Below are positions 8,691-17,337 of a stretch of 64,000 bases of DNA, piece after piece. The notes beneath the pieces were generated by a model. The model had not been told where the DNA came from, made no database searches, and saw nothing but the letters and a program-made list of their open reading frames with translations. The DNA comes from Liminaster sp964567855. GTDB lineage: Bacteria > Bacteroidota > Bacteroidia > Bacteroidales > UBA3663. The stretch spans positions 1-64,000 of the forward strand of contig CAZMOE010000010.1 of the NCBI GenBank assembly GCA_964567855.1, written 5' to 3'. How positions within the stretch are numbered: position 1 is the first letter of the stretch; each line of letters starts with the position of its first letter. The position numbers and the translations under genes were made by a program.

Positions 8691-9617
8691 TTATTTGTAT
8701 AGTTCTAACGATTGCAATAATTCTTTTTTTATTTCATTTGCAAATGTTTCTGGTTCTAACACTTTTATACTTTTCCCAAAACTCATGACACATCCCCTGA
8801 AATCGGGTGTGGGTCGGACATAATATGCAAAATCGGAATAATCGTCGCCTTGTGCAATTTCCTTCTGACTGGAATGCAAGGGCAAATCACGAATATAAAA
8901 ACGCTGAAGCTCGTATACACGCAATACAATTCGTATAGGCGAAATATGTTCGTTGACAAATACGCCATAGGATTCGCTGAAATAAGCATTGGCATCGAAA
9001 TTTGGATTGAACTCAAATTTTATATTTGTAAGTTTTATATCGATAATACGGTCAAAAGAATAAACCGCAAAATAATCTCTCATTTCTTTTTTAGGAGTTG
9101 CATCATAATGAAAATGCCCCAGTACATACCATCTTTGTTTAAAGAGTTTTATGCAATAAGGTTCGAAATTGGCGTTGGAAACTGTGTCCGTATCATATTT
9201 TCTGTAAGTTACCTCTATACGCACTTTCTTTTTCATTGCGTCAATGATAATTTGAAGATAATTAGCACATGGTATTTTTTCCAAAAGTATCCTGTCCTGA
9301 ACAACTTTGCTCTCGCTCACAATATTACCCACCGAGAGTGTCGATAACATCCAGTTTTGGACAGTGTCTTCATTCAATACATGAGCATTGTCTATGAAAT
9401 ATTTAAACCCATTCTTCTTATCACAATCTATATATAAGCCAAAAATATCTTGAATAGCATCTTTATGGCGATGGAAAGTAGATTTTGCCAATTCTACTCC
9501 TCCGCTTAATTCTGTATTAAGCCATTTTCTCTGAATTTCATCAAATGTGATTTCATGAGCGGTATAGATAGTATTAACTAACCAAATGTATTCTTTAAAT
9601 GTCTCAGTAGCTTTCAT
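8691..9617 (-). CDS. WYL-domain transcriptional regulator
   Basis: The ATG at 9617 gives 308 residues, the common size of Bacteroidales WYL regulators, and starts 'MKATETFKEYIWLVNTIY'. The frame stays open 71 codons further, but only from a TTG and with a sequence that does not fit the family. A promoter -7 match (TAACTTTG, 9638-9645) sits just upstream of the ATG. The N-terminal part has a winged-helix look ('STFHRHKDAIQDIFG'). The C-terminal part fits a WYL ligand-binding domain, with 'EPYCIKLFKQRWYVLGH' and 'YFAVYSFDRI'. WYL proteins often control CRISPR and other defence loci, and its position upstream of cas3 fits that role. Confidence 0.85.
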   Translation of the reverse strand: MKATETFKEYIWLVNTIYTAHEITFDEIQRKWLNTELSGGVELAKSTFHRHKDAIQDIFGLYIDCDKKNGFKYFIDNAHVLNEDTVQNWMLSTLSVGNIVSESKVVQDRILLEKIPCANYLQIIIDAMKKKVRIEVTYRKYDTDTVSNANFEPYCIKLFKQRWYVLGHFHYDATPKKEMRDYFAVYSFDRIIDIKLTNIKFEFNPNFDANAYFSESYGVFVNEHISPIRIVLRVYELQRFYIRDLPLHSSQKEIAQGDDYSDFAYYVRPTPDFRGCVMSFGKSIKVLEPETFANEIKKELLQSLELYK

Positions 9618-9637
9618 ATGTTTTTCTGTTTTGGAGC

Positions 9638-9645
9638 CAAAGTTA
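9638..9645 (-). promoter_or_regulatory. -7 element of WYL regulator promoter
   Basis: TAACTTTG on the minus strand matches TAnnTTTG and lies about 20 bases before the chosen ATG at 9617. This supports that start over the longer open frame. No clear TTTG is visible 19-21 bp upstream, so the call rests on one element. Confidence 0.45.
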
Positions 9646-9725
9646 TAAAAAGAATTGTAGAATTCTGTGGAAGATGTTAAAAAACTACGGTAAAAAATGA
9701 TAACGTCGAAATTTCGGTGTCCGGT

Positions 9726-9842
9726 ATAGGGGTATGGAATCTTAGGGATGATGTTCAGATTCAAGATGTCGAGGTCCTGGACGTAATCTGCGATACCTTT
9801 GCCGTAGATTCCTTGATAGGGGATGTACAATATGTTGGAGGA
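9726..9842. other. GC-richer orphan segment, possible gene remnant
   Basis: Between the WYL gene and ileS, this short segment is clearly richer in GC than its flanks. Read on the minus strand it encodes a protein-like stretch (containing IYGKGIADYVQDLDILN) that has no ATG and runs into the WYL upstream region. Read on the plus strand it also stays open for about 45 codons. I do not recognise either translation. It may be the end of a gene cut away when the CRISPR block was inserted. The rest of 9618-10013 holds only the ileS promoter. Confidence 0.3.
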
Positions 9843-9947
9843 TAAAAACGGAGATATTTTCGTTCATTATTAGAAGTGGTATATCTATTGTTTGTCTATG
9901 GCTTTGACTTTCATTTATTCCTTGTTTATTTTTTTCACTTTTAAATA

Positions 9948-9979
9948 TTTGCATATCTCTCTATTTCTTGCTATCTTCG
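9948..9979 (+). promoter_or_regulatory. ileS promoter
   Basis: TTTG (9948-9951), a 20-bp spacer and TATCTTCG (9972-9979) match the Bacteroidota promoter with one change in the -7 box. The start of transcription would be near 9986, about 28 bases before the ileS ATG. No T-box-like structure fits in so short a leader. Confidence 0.65.
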
Positions 9980-10013
9980 CGGCCATGTTATATGCATAAT
10001 TAGGCTTTTGGAA

Positions 10014-13000
10014 ATGAAAAAGTTTGCAGAATATAATAGTTTTGATCTTTCTGAAATCAACAAGTCGGTTTTAAGCCATTGGGATGAAAACCAAGTTTTT
10101 GAAAAAAGCATGACCGAGCGGGAAGGATGTCCCTCTTATGTCTTTTATGAAGGCCCCCCGTCGGCAAATGGCATGCCGGGTATTCACCATGTCATGGCGC
10201 GTACCATTAAAGATACTTTTTGTCGCTACAAGACGATGCAGGGATTCCAGGTCAAGCGCAAGGCCGGTTGGGATACCCACGGTCTGCCGGTGGAACTCGG
10301 TGTCGAGAAGGCGCTCGGCATCACCAAGGAGGATATCGGCAAGACGATTTCCGTGGCCGACTATAACGCCACGTGTCGCAAGGACGTCATGAAATTCACC
10401 AAGGAGTGGACCGATCTGACCCACAAGATGGGTTACTGGGTGGATCTCGACAATCCTTATATTACCTATGACAACCGTTATATCGAAACCCTGTGGTGGC
10501 TTTTGAAGCAGCTTTATAAAAAAGGATTGCTTTACAAAGGTTATACCATCCAGCCCTATTCGCCGGCGGCAGGTACCGGATTGAGTTCTCATGAGCTGAA
10601 TCAGCCCGGTTGTTATCGCGACGTGAAAGATACCACCGTGGTGGGACAATTCAAGATGAAGAACCCGAAGCCGGAGATGGCCGCATGGGGAACGCCCTAC
10701 TTCATAGCATGGACGACGACGCCGTGGACTTTGCCTTCGAACACCGCACTTTGTGTGGGGCCGAAGATCGATTACGTGGCTGTACAGACCTATAACGGTT
10801 ATACAGGCGAGAAGATGACTGTTGTGCTGGCCAAGGCTTTGCTTTATACCCATTTCAATAAAAAGGCCGAGGCGATGGCCCTGGAGGACTATCGGCCGGG
10901 CGATAAGCTCATTCCCTTTAAAGTGGTGGGCGAATACAAGGGTGCCGATCTGGTCGGAATGCAGTACGAGCAGCTTATTCCGTGGGTGAAACCGGTGACC
11001 GTGGACGAGAACGGCCGTTGGTCGGTGGCTTCTGAGCTGGCTTTCCGCGTGATTCCGGGCGATTATGTGACGACGGAAGACGGTACGGGCATCGTGCACA
11101 TCGCGCCGACATTCGGTGCCGATGATGCTTTCGTGGCGCGTGCTGCCGGGATTCCGTCTCTCTTCATGATCAACAAGAAAGGGGAGACCCGCCCGATGGT
11201 GGATCTGACCGGCAAGTTCTATCTGCTCGATGAACTGGATGAGGCTTTTGTCAGTGAGTGTGTAGATGTCGATAAATATAAGGAATATCAGGGGCGCTGG
11301 GTGAAGAATGCCTACGACCCGCAGTTTACCGTCGACGGCAAGTATGATGAAAAGGCCGCCGCTGCGGCCGAGTCGCTCGATGTCTGTATCTGCATGATGA
11401 TGAGACAGGGCAACCAGGCCTTTAAAATAGAGAAGCACGTCCATAATTATCCGCACTGCTGGCGTACCGATAAGCCGGTGCTCTATTATCCGCTGGACAG
11501 CTGGTTCATCCGTTCTACTGCCGCCAAGGAGCGCATGATCGAGCTGAACCGGACTATCAACTGGAAACCGGAATCCACCGGAACCGGACGTTTCGGCAAG
11601 TGGCTGGAAAATCTGAACGACTGGAACCTCAGCCGTTCCCGTTACTGGGGAACTCCGCTGCCGATCTGGCGCAGCGAGGAGGGTGAGGAGATCTGTATCG
11701 GCTCGGTGGAGGAACTTTATGATGAAATTGAAAAATCCATTGCCGCCGGCTTCATGAAGGCCAATCCTTATAAGGAAAAAGGTTTTGTGCCGGGCCTATA
11801 CGACAAGGCCAATTATGAAAAGATCGATCTGCACCGTCCTTATGTCGATGATATCGTTCTCGTTTCGCCTTCCGGCAAGCCGATGAAGCGTGAAACCGAC
11901 CTGATCGATGTCTGGTTCGATTCCGGCGCCATGCCTTACGCTCAGTTGCATTATCCGTTTGAAAACAAGGAAATCGTAGATAACCGCTCTTACTATCCGG
12001 CCGATTTCATTGCCGAAGGTGTGGATCAGACGCGCGGATGGTTCTTCACCCTGCATGCCATTGCTACCATGGTTTTTGACAGCGTGGCTTACAAGAATGT
12101 GATCTCCAACGGTCTTGTGCTTGACAAGAACGGCAATAAGATGTCGAAGCGTCTGGGCAATGCCGTCGATCCTTTCGGCGCTATTGAAAAATACGGCTCC
12201 GACCCGTTGCGCTGGTATATGATTACGAATTCCTCTCCATGGGATAATCTGAAGTTCGACACCGATGGAGTGGAAGAGGTGCGCCGCAAGTTCTTCGGCA
12301 CGCTTTATAATACCTATTCTTTCTTCGCCCTTTATGCCAATGTGGATGGCTTTACCGGTGCCGAAGAAGAGGTGCCCGTTGCCGACAGGCCGGAGATCGA
12401 CCGTTGGGTCATTTCGGAACTCAATACCTTGATCAAGAATGTAGATGAAAATTATAAGGCTTACGAACCTACGCAAGCCGGACGTCTGATCCAGAATTTT
12501 GTCGGCAATAATCTGTCGAACTGGTATGTCCGCCTGAACCGCAAGCGCTTCTGGGGCGGAGGTATGACCGAGGACAAGCTGTCGGCCTATCAGACCCTCT
12601 ACACTTGTCTGGAGACGGTGGCCAAACTGATGGCGCCCATAGCACCTTTCTACGCCGACAAGCTTTACGGCGATCTGGTTGTAGTGAGTGGTCGCGACAA
12701 TGCGGTTTCGGTCCATTTGGCAAAATTCCCGACGGTGCAGGCCGATTTTATCGATGAGGCTCTGGAGCGTAAGATGGAGTTGGCGCAGACGGTTTCCTCC
12801 ATGGTTCTCGCCCTTCGCAAGCAGGCGAAAATCATAGTGCGGCAACCGTTGCAGACCTTGATGTTCCCCGCTGTCGATGCGGAACAGCAGGCCGATATCG
12901 AAGCTGTCAAGAATCTGATTCTGGCAGAGGTCAATGTCAAAGAACTGCAGATCGCCGATGCCTCGGCCCATGTGCTCGTGAAGCGGGTGAAGCCGAATTT

Positions 13001-13505
13001 CAGAGAGCTGGGCAAACGTTATGGCAAGCTGATGAAACCGCTGGCCGATGCGCTGACGGTGCTGGAGCAGGAGCAGATCGCCGCTTTGGAGCAACAGGGT
13101 GCCATCAAGCTGGATATTCAGGGGCAGCCGGTGGAGGTATTGTCCGGAGACGTGGAAATCATTTCCGAGGATATGCCCGGCTGGCTTGTAGCTCATGAAG
13201 GCCGTGTCACCGTCGCTTTGGACGTTACCGTCACTGAAGAACTGAAGCAAGAGGGCGTGGCCAGGGATTTGGTGAAACGTATTCAGAACTATCGCAAGAC
13301 GTGTGGATTTGAAATTACGGACAGAATCCTTATCCGTCTGCAAAGTCATCCGGAATGCGACGCTGCCGTTGCCCGCTGCAAAGATTATATCGCTGCCCAG
13401 GTGCTGGCCTCCGATATCGAGATTGCGGCCGAACTTCCCGCTGATGCCGCTGTTCTGGAAATGGACGGCTATGAGATCCGCGCGTCGATTGTCAAGGCTG
13501 ACTGA
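10014..13505 (+). CDS. ileS: Isoleucyl-tRNA synthetase
   Basis: This enzyme charges tRNA-Ile with isoleucine in the cytoplasm. The ATG at 10014 gives 1163 residues, and an in-frame TTG two codons earlier is less likely. The class I HIGH-type motif is PGIHH (about 55-59) and the KMSKR motif lies near residue 708 (GNKMSKRLGN). Editing-domain features follow the first half ('WTTTPWTLPSNTALCVGP'). The length exceeds the roughly 930 residues of E. coli IleRS and fits the longer, eukaryote-like form usual in Bacteroidota. That form is often less sensitive to mupirocin, but this cannot be judged here. It heads the conserved ileS - DksA-like - lspA group. Confidence 0.97.
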   Translation: MKKFAEYNSFDLSEINKSVLSHWDENQVFEKSMTEREGCPSYVFYEGPPSANGMPGIHHVMARTIKDTFCRYKTMQGFQVKRKAGWDTHGLPVELGVEKALGITKEDIGKTISVADYNATCRKDVMKFTKEWTDLTHKMGYWVDLDNPYITYDNRYIETLWWLLKQLYKKGLLYKGYTIQPYSPAAGTGLSSHELNQPGCYRDVKDTTVVGQFKMKNPKPEMAAWGTPYFIAWTTTPWTLPSNTALCVGPKIDYVAVQTYNGYTGEKMTVVLAKALLYTHFNKKAEAMALEDYRPGDKLIPFKVVGEYKGADLVGMQYEQLIPWVKPVTVDENGRWSVASELAFRVIPGDYVTTEDGTGIVHIAPTFGADDAFVARAAGIPSLFMINKKGETRPMVDLTGKFYLLDELDEAFVSECVDVDKYKEYQGRWVKNAYDPQFTVDGKYDEKAAAAAESLDVCICMMMRQGNQAFKIEKHVHNYPHCWRTDKPVLYYPLDSWFIRSTAAKERMIELNRTINWKPESTGTGRFGKWLENLNDWNLSRSRYWGTPLPIWRSEEGEEICIGSVEELYDEIEKSIAAGFMKANPYKEKGFVPGLYDKANYEKIDLHRPYVDDIVLVSPSGKPMKRETDLIDVWFDSGAMPYAQLHYPFENKEIVDNRSYYPADFIAEGVDQTRGWFFTLHAIATMVFDSVAYKNVISNGLVLDKNGNKMSKRLGNAVDPFGAIEKYGSDPLRWYMITNSSPWDNLKFDTDGVEEVRRKFFGTLYNTYSFFALYANVDGFTGAEEEVPVADRPEIDRWVISELNTLIKNVDENYKAYEPTQAGRLIQNFVGNNLSNWYVRLNRKRFWGGGMTEDKLSAYQTLYTCLETVAKLMAPIAPFYADKLYGDLVVVSGRDNAVSVHLAKFPTVQADFIDEALERKMELAQTVSSMVLALRKQAKIIVRQPLQTLMFPAVDAEQQADIEAVKNLILAEVNVKELQIADASAHVLVKRVKPNFRELGKRYGKLMKPLADALTVLEQEQIAALEQQGAIKLDIQGQPVEVLSGDVEIISEDMPGWLVAHEGRVTVALDVTVTEELKQEGVARDLVKRIQNYRKTCGFEITDRILIRLQSHPECDAAVARCKDYIAAQVLASDIEIAAELPADAAVLEMDGYEIRASIVKAD

Positions 13506-13523
13506 AAATAAAGACACTATACA

Positions 13524-13607
13524 GAGAGAGACGGTATTAAAATCTGCGGGGAGGCCTGGAATTGAACAATTGCCAGTGGTTTTACCTTAGATTTTAATAC
13601 GCTCTCC
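13524..13607 (+). other. Long imperfect hairpin between ileS and the DksA-like gene
   Basis: GTATTAAAATCT (13534-13545) and AGATTTTAATAC (13589-13600) are perfect complements. Outside them GAGAGA-type and CTCTC-type flanks continue the stem. Inside, CTGGAATTG pairs with CAATTGCCAG apart from one bulge. As RNA, G-U pairs fill most of the rest, giving a nearly continuous hairpin of about 84 nt. No T-run follows, so a simple terminator is unlikely. It may be an mRNA processing or stability element, or a small repeat element. Confidence 0.6.
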
Positions 13608-13636
13608 AATCAAATAACTCCTTAAAAATAATTACT

Positions 13637-14014
13637 ATGGCAGACGAAAAATTGCGCTATTCGGATGAAGAACTGGCAGAGTTTAAGGCTTTGGTTCTTC
13701 AGAAATTGGAAAAAGCAAACGAGGAATATGCAAACTTGCGTAATTTGCTTTCCAACGGAAACAACGGAGATTCAGATACCGCTCCTATTTTTAAAAATAT
13801 GGATGATGGCGCGGAAGTATTGAAGCGGGAAGAGGCCGGCCTGATGGCTTCAAGACTGCAGAAGTTTATCAAAGGTCTGCAAGGAGCTTTGGTTCGTATA
13901 GAAAACAAAACTTACGGCGTTTGCCGGGAAACAGGAAAACTGATTCCCAAGGAGCGGTTGCGTGCTGTTCCTCATGCGACTCTCAGCGTTGAGGCGAAAG
14001 AGAAGCGCCGTTAA
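13637..14014 (+). CDS. DksA/TraR-family protein with reduced zinc finger
   Basis: The 125-residue protein has an acidic, helical N-terminal half ending in a coiled-coil-like region, then 'IENKTYGVCRETGKLIPKERLRAVPHAT', the fold of the DksA/TraR C-terminal finger. DksA acts in the secondary channel of RNA polymerase. Only one of the four usual zinc cysteines remains (in GVCRETG), which is common in Bacteroidota members, so metal binding is doubtful. The neighbours ileS and lspA keep the conserved order seen across the phylum. Its real effect on transcription cannot be told from sequence. Confidence 0.85.
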   Translation: MADEKLRYSDEELAEFKALVLQKLEKANEEYANLRNLLSNGNNGDSDTAPIFKNMDDGAEVLKREEAGLMASRLQKFIKGLQGALVRIENKTYGVCRETGKLIPKERLRAVPHATLSVEAKEKRR

Positions 14015-14032
14015 AATAAAAAACGATTTATT

Positions 14033-14728
14033 TTGGCAAACAGGTTTATCAGCAAAGGGGCATGGGCCTGGGTGATCATTGTCGGTATCTTATTGGCCGA
14101 TCAGATCACCAAATGCTATGTGAAACTTCATTTCTTTTTGCGTGAAAGCGTTGAGGTCACCCCTTGGTTTTATATCTCTTTTATAGAAAATTCCGGAATG
14201 GCCTATGGCATGGAGCTGGGCAATAAGTTATTTCTTACCTTGTTCAGGATTCTTGCCGTAGCCTTTTTCGGCTATGTCTTGTGGCGAAGTGTCAGGCGCG
14301 ACATGAAACTGGGTTTCATCCTTTCGATGGCATTGGTTGTCGCGGGGGCGCTGGGGAATATTGTCGATTGTGTTTTTTACGGCCGGATTTTTACGGACAG
14401 TTACGGCCATGTCGCCCGATGGGCCTGCGACGGTGCAGAAGGCTATGCCCCGTGGTTTTACGGTCGGGTGGTGGATATGCTTTATTTCCCCTTGATTGAG
14501 TTTAACTGGCCGGACTGGGTGCCTTATCGTGAGCAGCCGATGAATTGGCTCGGATTTACTTTCGGATGGCCCGGGTGGTTGCCTTGCAGCGATGAGCCGT
14601 TCCGCTTTTTCGAACCTGTGTTCAATGTTGCCGATGCGGCCATTTCGGTAGGCTTCGCACTCCTGATATTATTTTATCGCCGTCTTTTTGCCGAACTTGA
14701 ATTGCCTTTTTTCAAGGGTGACAGGTAG
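14033..14728 (+). CDS. lspA: Lipoprotein signal peptidase (signal peptidase II)
   Basis: LspA removes signal peptides from lipoproteins after lipid attachment, within the inner membrane. No ATG is available near the N-terminus. The TTG at 14033, 18 bases after the upstream stop in the same frame, gives 231 residues starting at a proper first membrane helix. Conserved features are 'LADQITK' (Asp23), 'ENSGMAYG' (Asn53), and the catalytic Asp pair in GRVVDML (Asp148) and FNVADAA (Asp201). About 30 extra residues separate 'GNIVD' from 'GRVVD', and another loop precedes 'FNVAD', both longer than in E. coli. The many lipoproteins in this window are its expected substrates. Confidence 0.95.
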   Translation: MANRFISKGAWAWVIIVGILLADQITKCYVKLHFFLRESVEVTPWFYISFIENSGMAYGMELGNKLFLTLFRILAVAFFGYVLWRSVRRDMKLGFILSMALVVAGALGNIVDCVFYGRIFTDSYGHVARWACDGAEGYAPWFYGRVVDMLYFPLIEFNWPDWVPYREQPMNWLGFTFGWPGWLPCSDEPFRFFEPVFNVADAAISVGFALLILFYRRLFAELELPFFKGDR

Positions 14729-14753
14729 CCGGGCGGTATAGAAGTAGAAAGAT

Positions 14754-15515
14754 ATGAGATTGTTGGCACAACTTTTTTTTGTTTTTGTTACATCGCTGCT
14801 GGCCGGTGCGGTGACTTCATGCAGCCATAGACCGGATCATGTTATCGCCTCTTCCAAGATGACCGATATTCTGGTCGATGTGCACAAGGCCGAAGGTCTT
14901 CTGGAAGTGCAGAGAGCCGTCTATCCGACCGATGCGGACAAGCAGGAGATTGTGGCTGCCGTTCTGGTCAAACATGGGGTGACGAGAGCCGAATATGATT
15001 CGTCGCTGGTCTGGTATTCTACCCATTTGAAAGATTTTATCCGTGTTTATGACCGAGTAAAAGATATTTTGCAGGCCGAAGAAGATTCTTTGACCGCGTT
15101 GCTGAATATCTATTATCCTTCGATTTCAGGAGATACCGTCAATCTGTGGCAGGGAAAGGACTATTTCCTTTTAGACAGGAAGCGACTTTCTTCGCTGTGG
15201 ACCTGGGAGATTGTGTCCGACAGTACTTTTTTTGCCGGCGATTCGTTGGAGTGGCGGTTTGCCGTTTCCCACGTGCCTGTCGGCCATTATGGTGTCGTTG
15301 CCCTGACATTGCGGTATGACAAGGACTCTGCTCTGACGCAGACCGAGCTTCTGACCGCAGCCGGAGATTACTCTCTTGCGCTTAGAGCCGACAGCACCTT
15401 GACGTTGAAGAGCGTCGTGGGTTCATTCAACCTTCTGACACGCAACGATTCTGTCGCAGAGGCGCCTTTGGGTGTCAGAGATATCGGATTGATGCGCTAC
15501 CATATAAAGAGGTGA
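14754..15515 (+). CDS. DUF4296-type lipoprotein
   Basis: The 253-residue protein has a hydrophobic signal ending in a lipobox (AVTSC), so it should be a lipoprotein. The segment 'SSKMTDILVDVHKAEGLLE' matches the start of DUF4296, a Bacteroidota family of unknown function that is often found directly after lspA. A second half rich in Ser/Thr and beta strands is less typical and has no domain I recognise. The gene lies 25 bp after lspA and is probably in the same transcript. Confidence 0.8.
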   Translation: MRLLAQLFFVFVTSLLAGAVTSCSHRPDHVIASSKMTDILVDVHKAEGLLEVQRAVYPTDADKQEIVAAVLVKHGVTRAEYDSSLVWYSTHLKDFIRVYDRVKDILQAEEDSLTALLNIYYPSISGDTVNLWQGKDYFLLDRKRLSSLWTWEIVSDSTFFAGDSLEWRFAVSHVPVGHYGVVALTLRYDKDSALTQTELLTAAGDYSLALRADSTLTLKSVVGSFNLLTRNDSVAEAPLGVRDIGLMRYHIKR

Positions 15516-15564
15516 AAAGCCGGGAACCCTGTTTCCGGCAGTAGCAGACAAGGCTGGGTTTGAT

Positions 15565-17079
15565 ATGAAATTTCGTTTTACGTATAGCCGCTTTTTCGTT
15601 CTGTTTTGGGCGGGGATGACGGTATTTTTCCCATTTTTTGTTTTTCAGGCCGCCGGCCGTTCCGGTGTGACCGTACGGGAAGAGAACTCTCGGCCGCTTC
15701 CTGTATATTTCTTGCAATGGCTGGGCAGTGACGCATTGCGCCATGCTTCTGTCGGGTTGGATGTTGCGGTGTTGCATCCCGGCGGCACCGTTGAAATCCT
15801 ATATTCACATCAGCCGCATTGTCTGTTGACACCGGCCTCGACAATGAAACTGGTAACTACATCGGCGGCTCTGCGGATCTGTGGCGGTGGGGCTGAGGTA
15901 AAGACCGAGGTCGGGATTACCGGCAAGGTGAATACCGCTTCCGGGTGTCTGGAGGGGGATATCGTCTTGCGTGGTTATGGAGATGCAACTCTGGCTTCCG
16001 CTTATGACGAACGTCCGGCCACGGCATTTGCAGACAGCGTCGTCGCCGTGCTGCGGCGGATGGGAGTGAGGCGTGTGGCAGGTCGGATTGTCGGTGATGG
16101 CAGCCTTTTGCCGGATCCGGCGGTTTCTCCGGGCTGGACGTGGGAGGATCTGGGCAACTATTATGCCGCCGGACTTTTTGGCCTCAACTATGCCGTCAAC
16201 ACTTATTCCGTCATACTGGATACTTCCCGTCCCAACTGTCAGCCGCAGGTCATCTCCATCGAACCGGTTGTCGCCGGCCTGACCGTGGAAAACCGTTTGT
16301 CGTCTGTGCCTTGTACTTTTGACAGCGCCTATCTTTACGGTATGCCCCGTTGCGGCCGTCGCATTCTTGACGGAGCCGTTCCCCATGGCGAACGTACCTT
16401 TTCCGTCAAGGGAGATATTCCCGATCCTCCGCTGTTTGCCGCTCAGCAGATTACGACGGCCCTCGAAAAGGCCGGTATTGCCGTTCAAGGCGCTCCGGCA
16501 AGCGACGGCACCTTACTTGATGCCGGTTCCGGCGTTCCGGTTTCCGTCCGGACGATTTATATACACCGTTCGGCTCCGCTGCGGACAATCGCACGCCATA
16601 CCAACGTCGTCAGCCAGAATCTGCTGGCCGAGATGTTGCTGCGTCAGATCGCGTTAAGTCGTGGCGAGGCATCGCAGAGGGCTGCACTGCAGGCCGTGAC
16701 GGCATATTGGGGCGACCGCGGGCTGGATGTCTCCGGCCTGCAGATGTATGATGGTTGCGGACTATCCCCTTATGACCGGCTGACCGCCCGCTTTCTGACC
16801 TGTCTGCTTGCCGTTTCGCAGGCGGATGAAGATTTTCGGGCCTCTTTGCCTGTCGCCGGACGTTCCGGGACTGTGCGTAATTTTCTGGCCGGCACTCGTT
16901 TGGCCGGTAAGGCGCAGCTGAAGACCGGCACCACGAAGCAGGTGCTGGCCTATTCCGGTTATATGGAGGGAAGTGATGGCCGCACATATATTTTTACGCT
17001 CATTGTAAATAATTATAGCGGTAGGGCGGCCTCTCTTCGCAAGCAGGTGGAGTCGTTGGTTTTGCGGCTGATACCGTAG
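15565..17079 (+). CDS. dacB: D-alanyl-D-alanine carboxypeptidase/endopeptidase, PBP4 (DacB) family
   Basis: This periplasmic enzyme trims or cuts peptidoglycan peptides. The 504-residue protein has an N-terminal hydrophobic signal (about 9-30). Its three penicillin-binding motifs are SxxK at Ser92-Lys95 (PASTMKL), SxN at Ser350-Asn352 (VSQNL) and KTG at Lys453-Gly455 (LKTGTT). The long gap between the first two motifs is the extra domain insertion that marks the PBP4/S13 class. It follows the DUF4296 gene by 49 bp. The region 17080-17337 downstream holds a small hairpin and the next promoter. Confidence 0.93.
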   Translation: MKFRFTYSRFFVLFWAGMTVFFPFFVFQAAGRSGVTVREENSRPLPVYFLQWLGSDALRHASVGLDVAVLHPGGTVEILYSHQPHCLLTPASTMKLVTTSAALRICGGGAEVKTEVGITGKVNTASGCLEGDIVLRGYGDATLASAYDERPATAFADSVVAVLRRMGVRRVAGRIVGDGSLLPDPAVSPGWTWEDLGNYYAAGLFGLNYAVNTYSVILDTSRPNCQPQVISIEPVVAGLTVENRLSSVPCTFDSAYLYGMPRCGRRILDGAVPHGERTFSVKGDIPDPPLFAAQQITTALEKAGIAVQGAPASDGTLLDAGSGVPVSVRTIYIHRSAPLRTIARHTNVVSQNLLAEMLLRQIALSRGEASQRAALQAVTAYWGDRGLDVSGLQMYDGCGLSPYDRLTARFLTCLLAVSQADEDFRASLPVAGRSGTVRNFLAGTRLAGKAQLKTGTTKQVLAYSGYMEGSDGRTYIFTLIVNNYSGRAASLRKQVESLVLRLIP

Positions 17080-17239
17080 GCTTTTGTCTGCCGGATTTCA
17101 GTTGTGGCTGATGGATGAAAAATTTTACAGCGGCGTGCCGGAAATATCGTAACGATGCAATCCCGGACTTTTCGTGCCCTTGGCAGGGCATATAATCGGA
17201 CCGTTGAAAGATTATTTCGATATATCGGCGTGAAAACCG

Positions 17240-17268
17240 TTGGATTTTAACAAAAAATACTACCTTTG
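17240..17268 (+). promoter_or_regulatory. rsmI promoter
   Basis: TACCTTTG (17261-17268) is a full -7 match. TTGG (17240-17243) lies 17 bp before it and can serve as the -33 box. The transcript would begin near 17275 with a leader of about 60 bases before rsmI. Confidence 0.6.
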
Positions 17269-17337
17269 CCCGATAAAACTGTGGTCGGCTCATAGGGCGG
17301 TGCCGCAGAAACTCACAGAAAGGAAGCAAAGACAAGC

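Noticed and set aside
9617..9830. Longer form of the WYL regulator starting at the TTG at 9830
   Set aside because: The extra 71 residues do not fit the family, and a promoter element lies inside this segment.
10071..13517. Long open frames on the minus strand opposite ileS (461 and 573 codons)
   Set aside because: They are shadows caused by codon bias of ileS, with no matching promoter, start site or familiar domains.
17175..17190. Short hairpin TGCCCT / AGGGCA after dacB
   Set aside because: Six base pairs with no T-run is too little to call a terminator.
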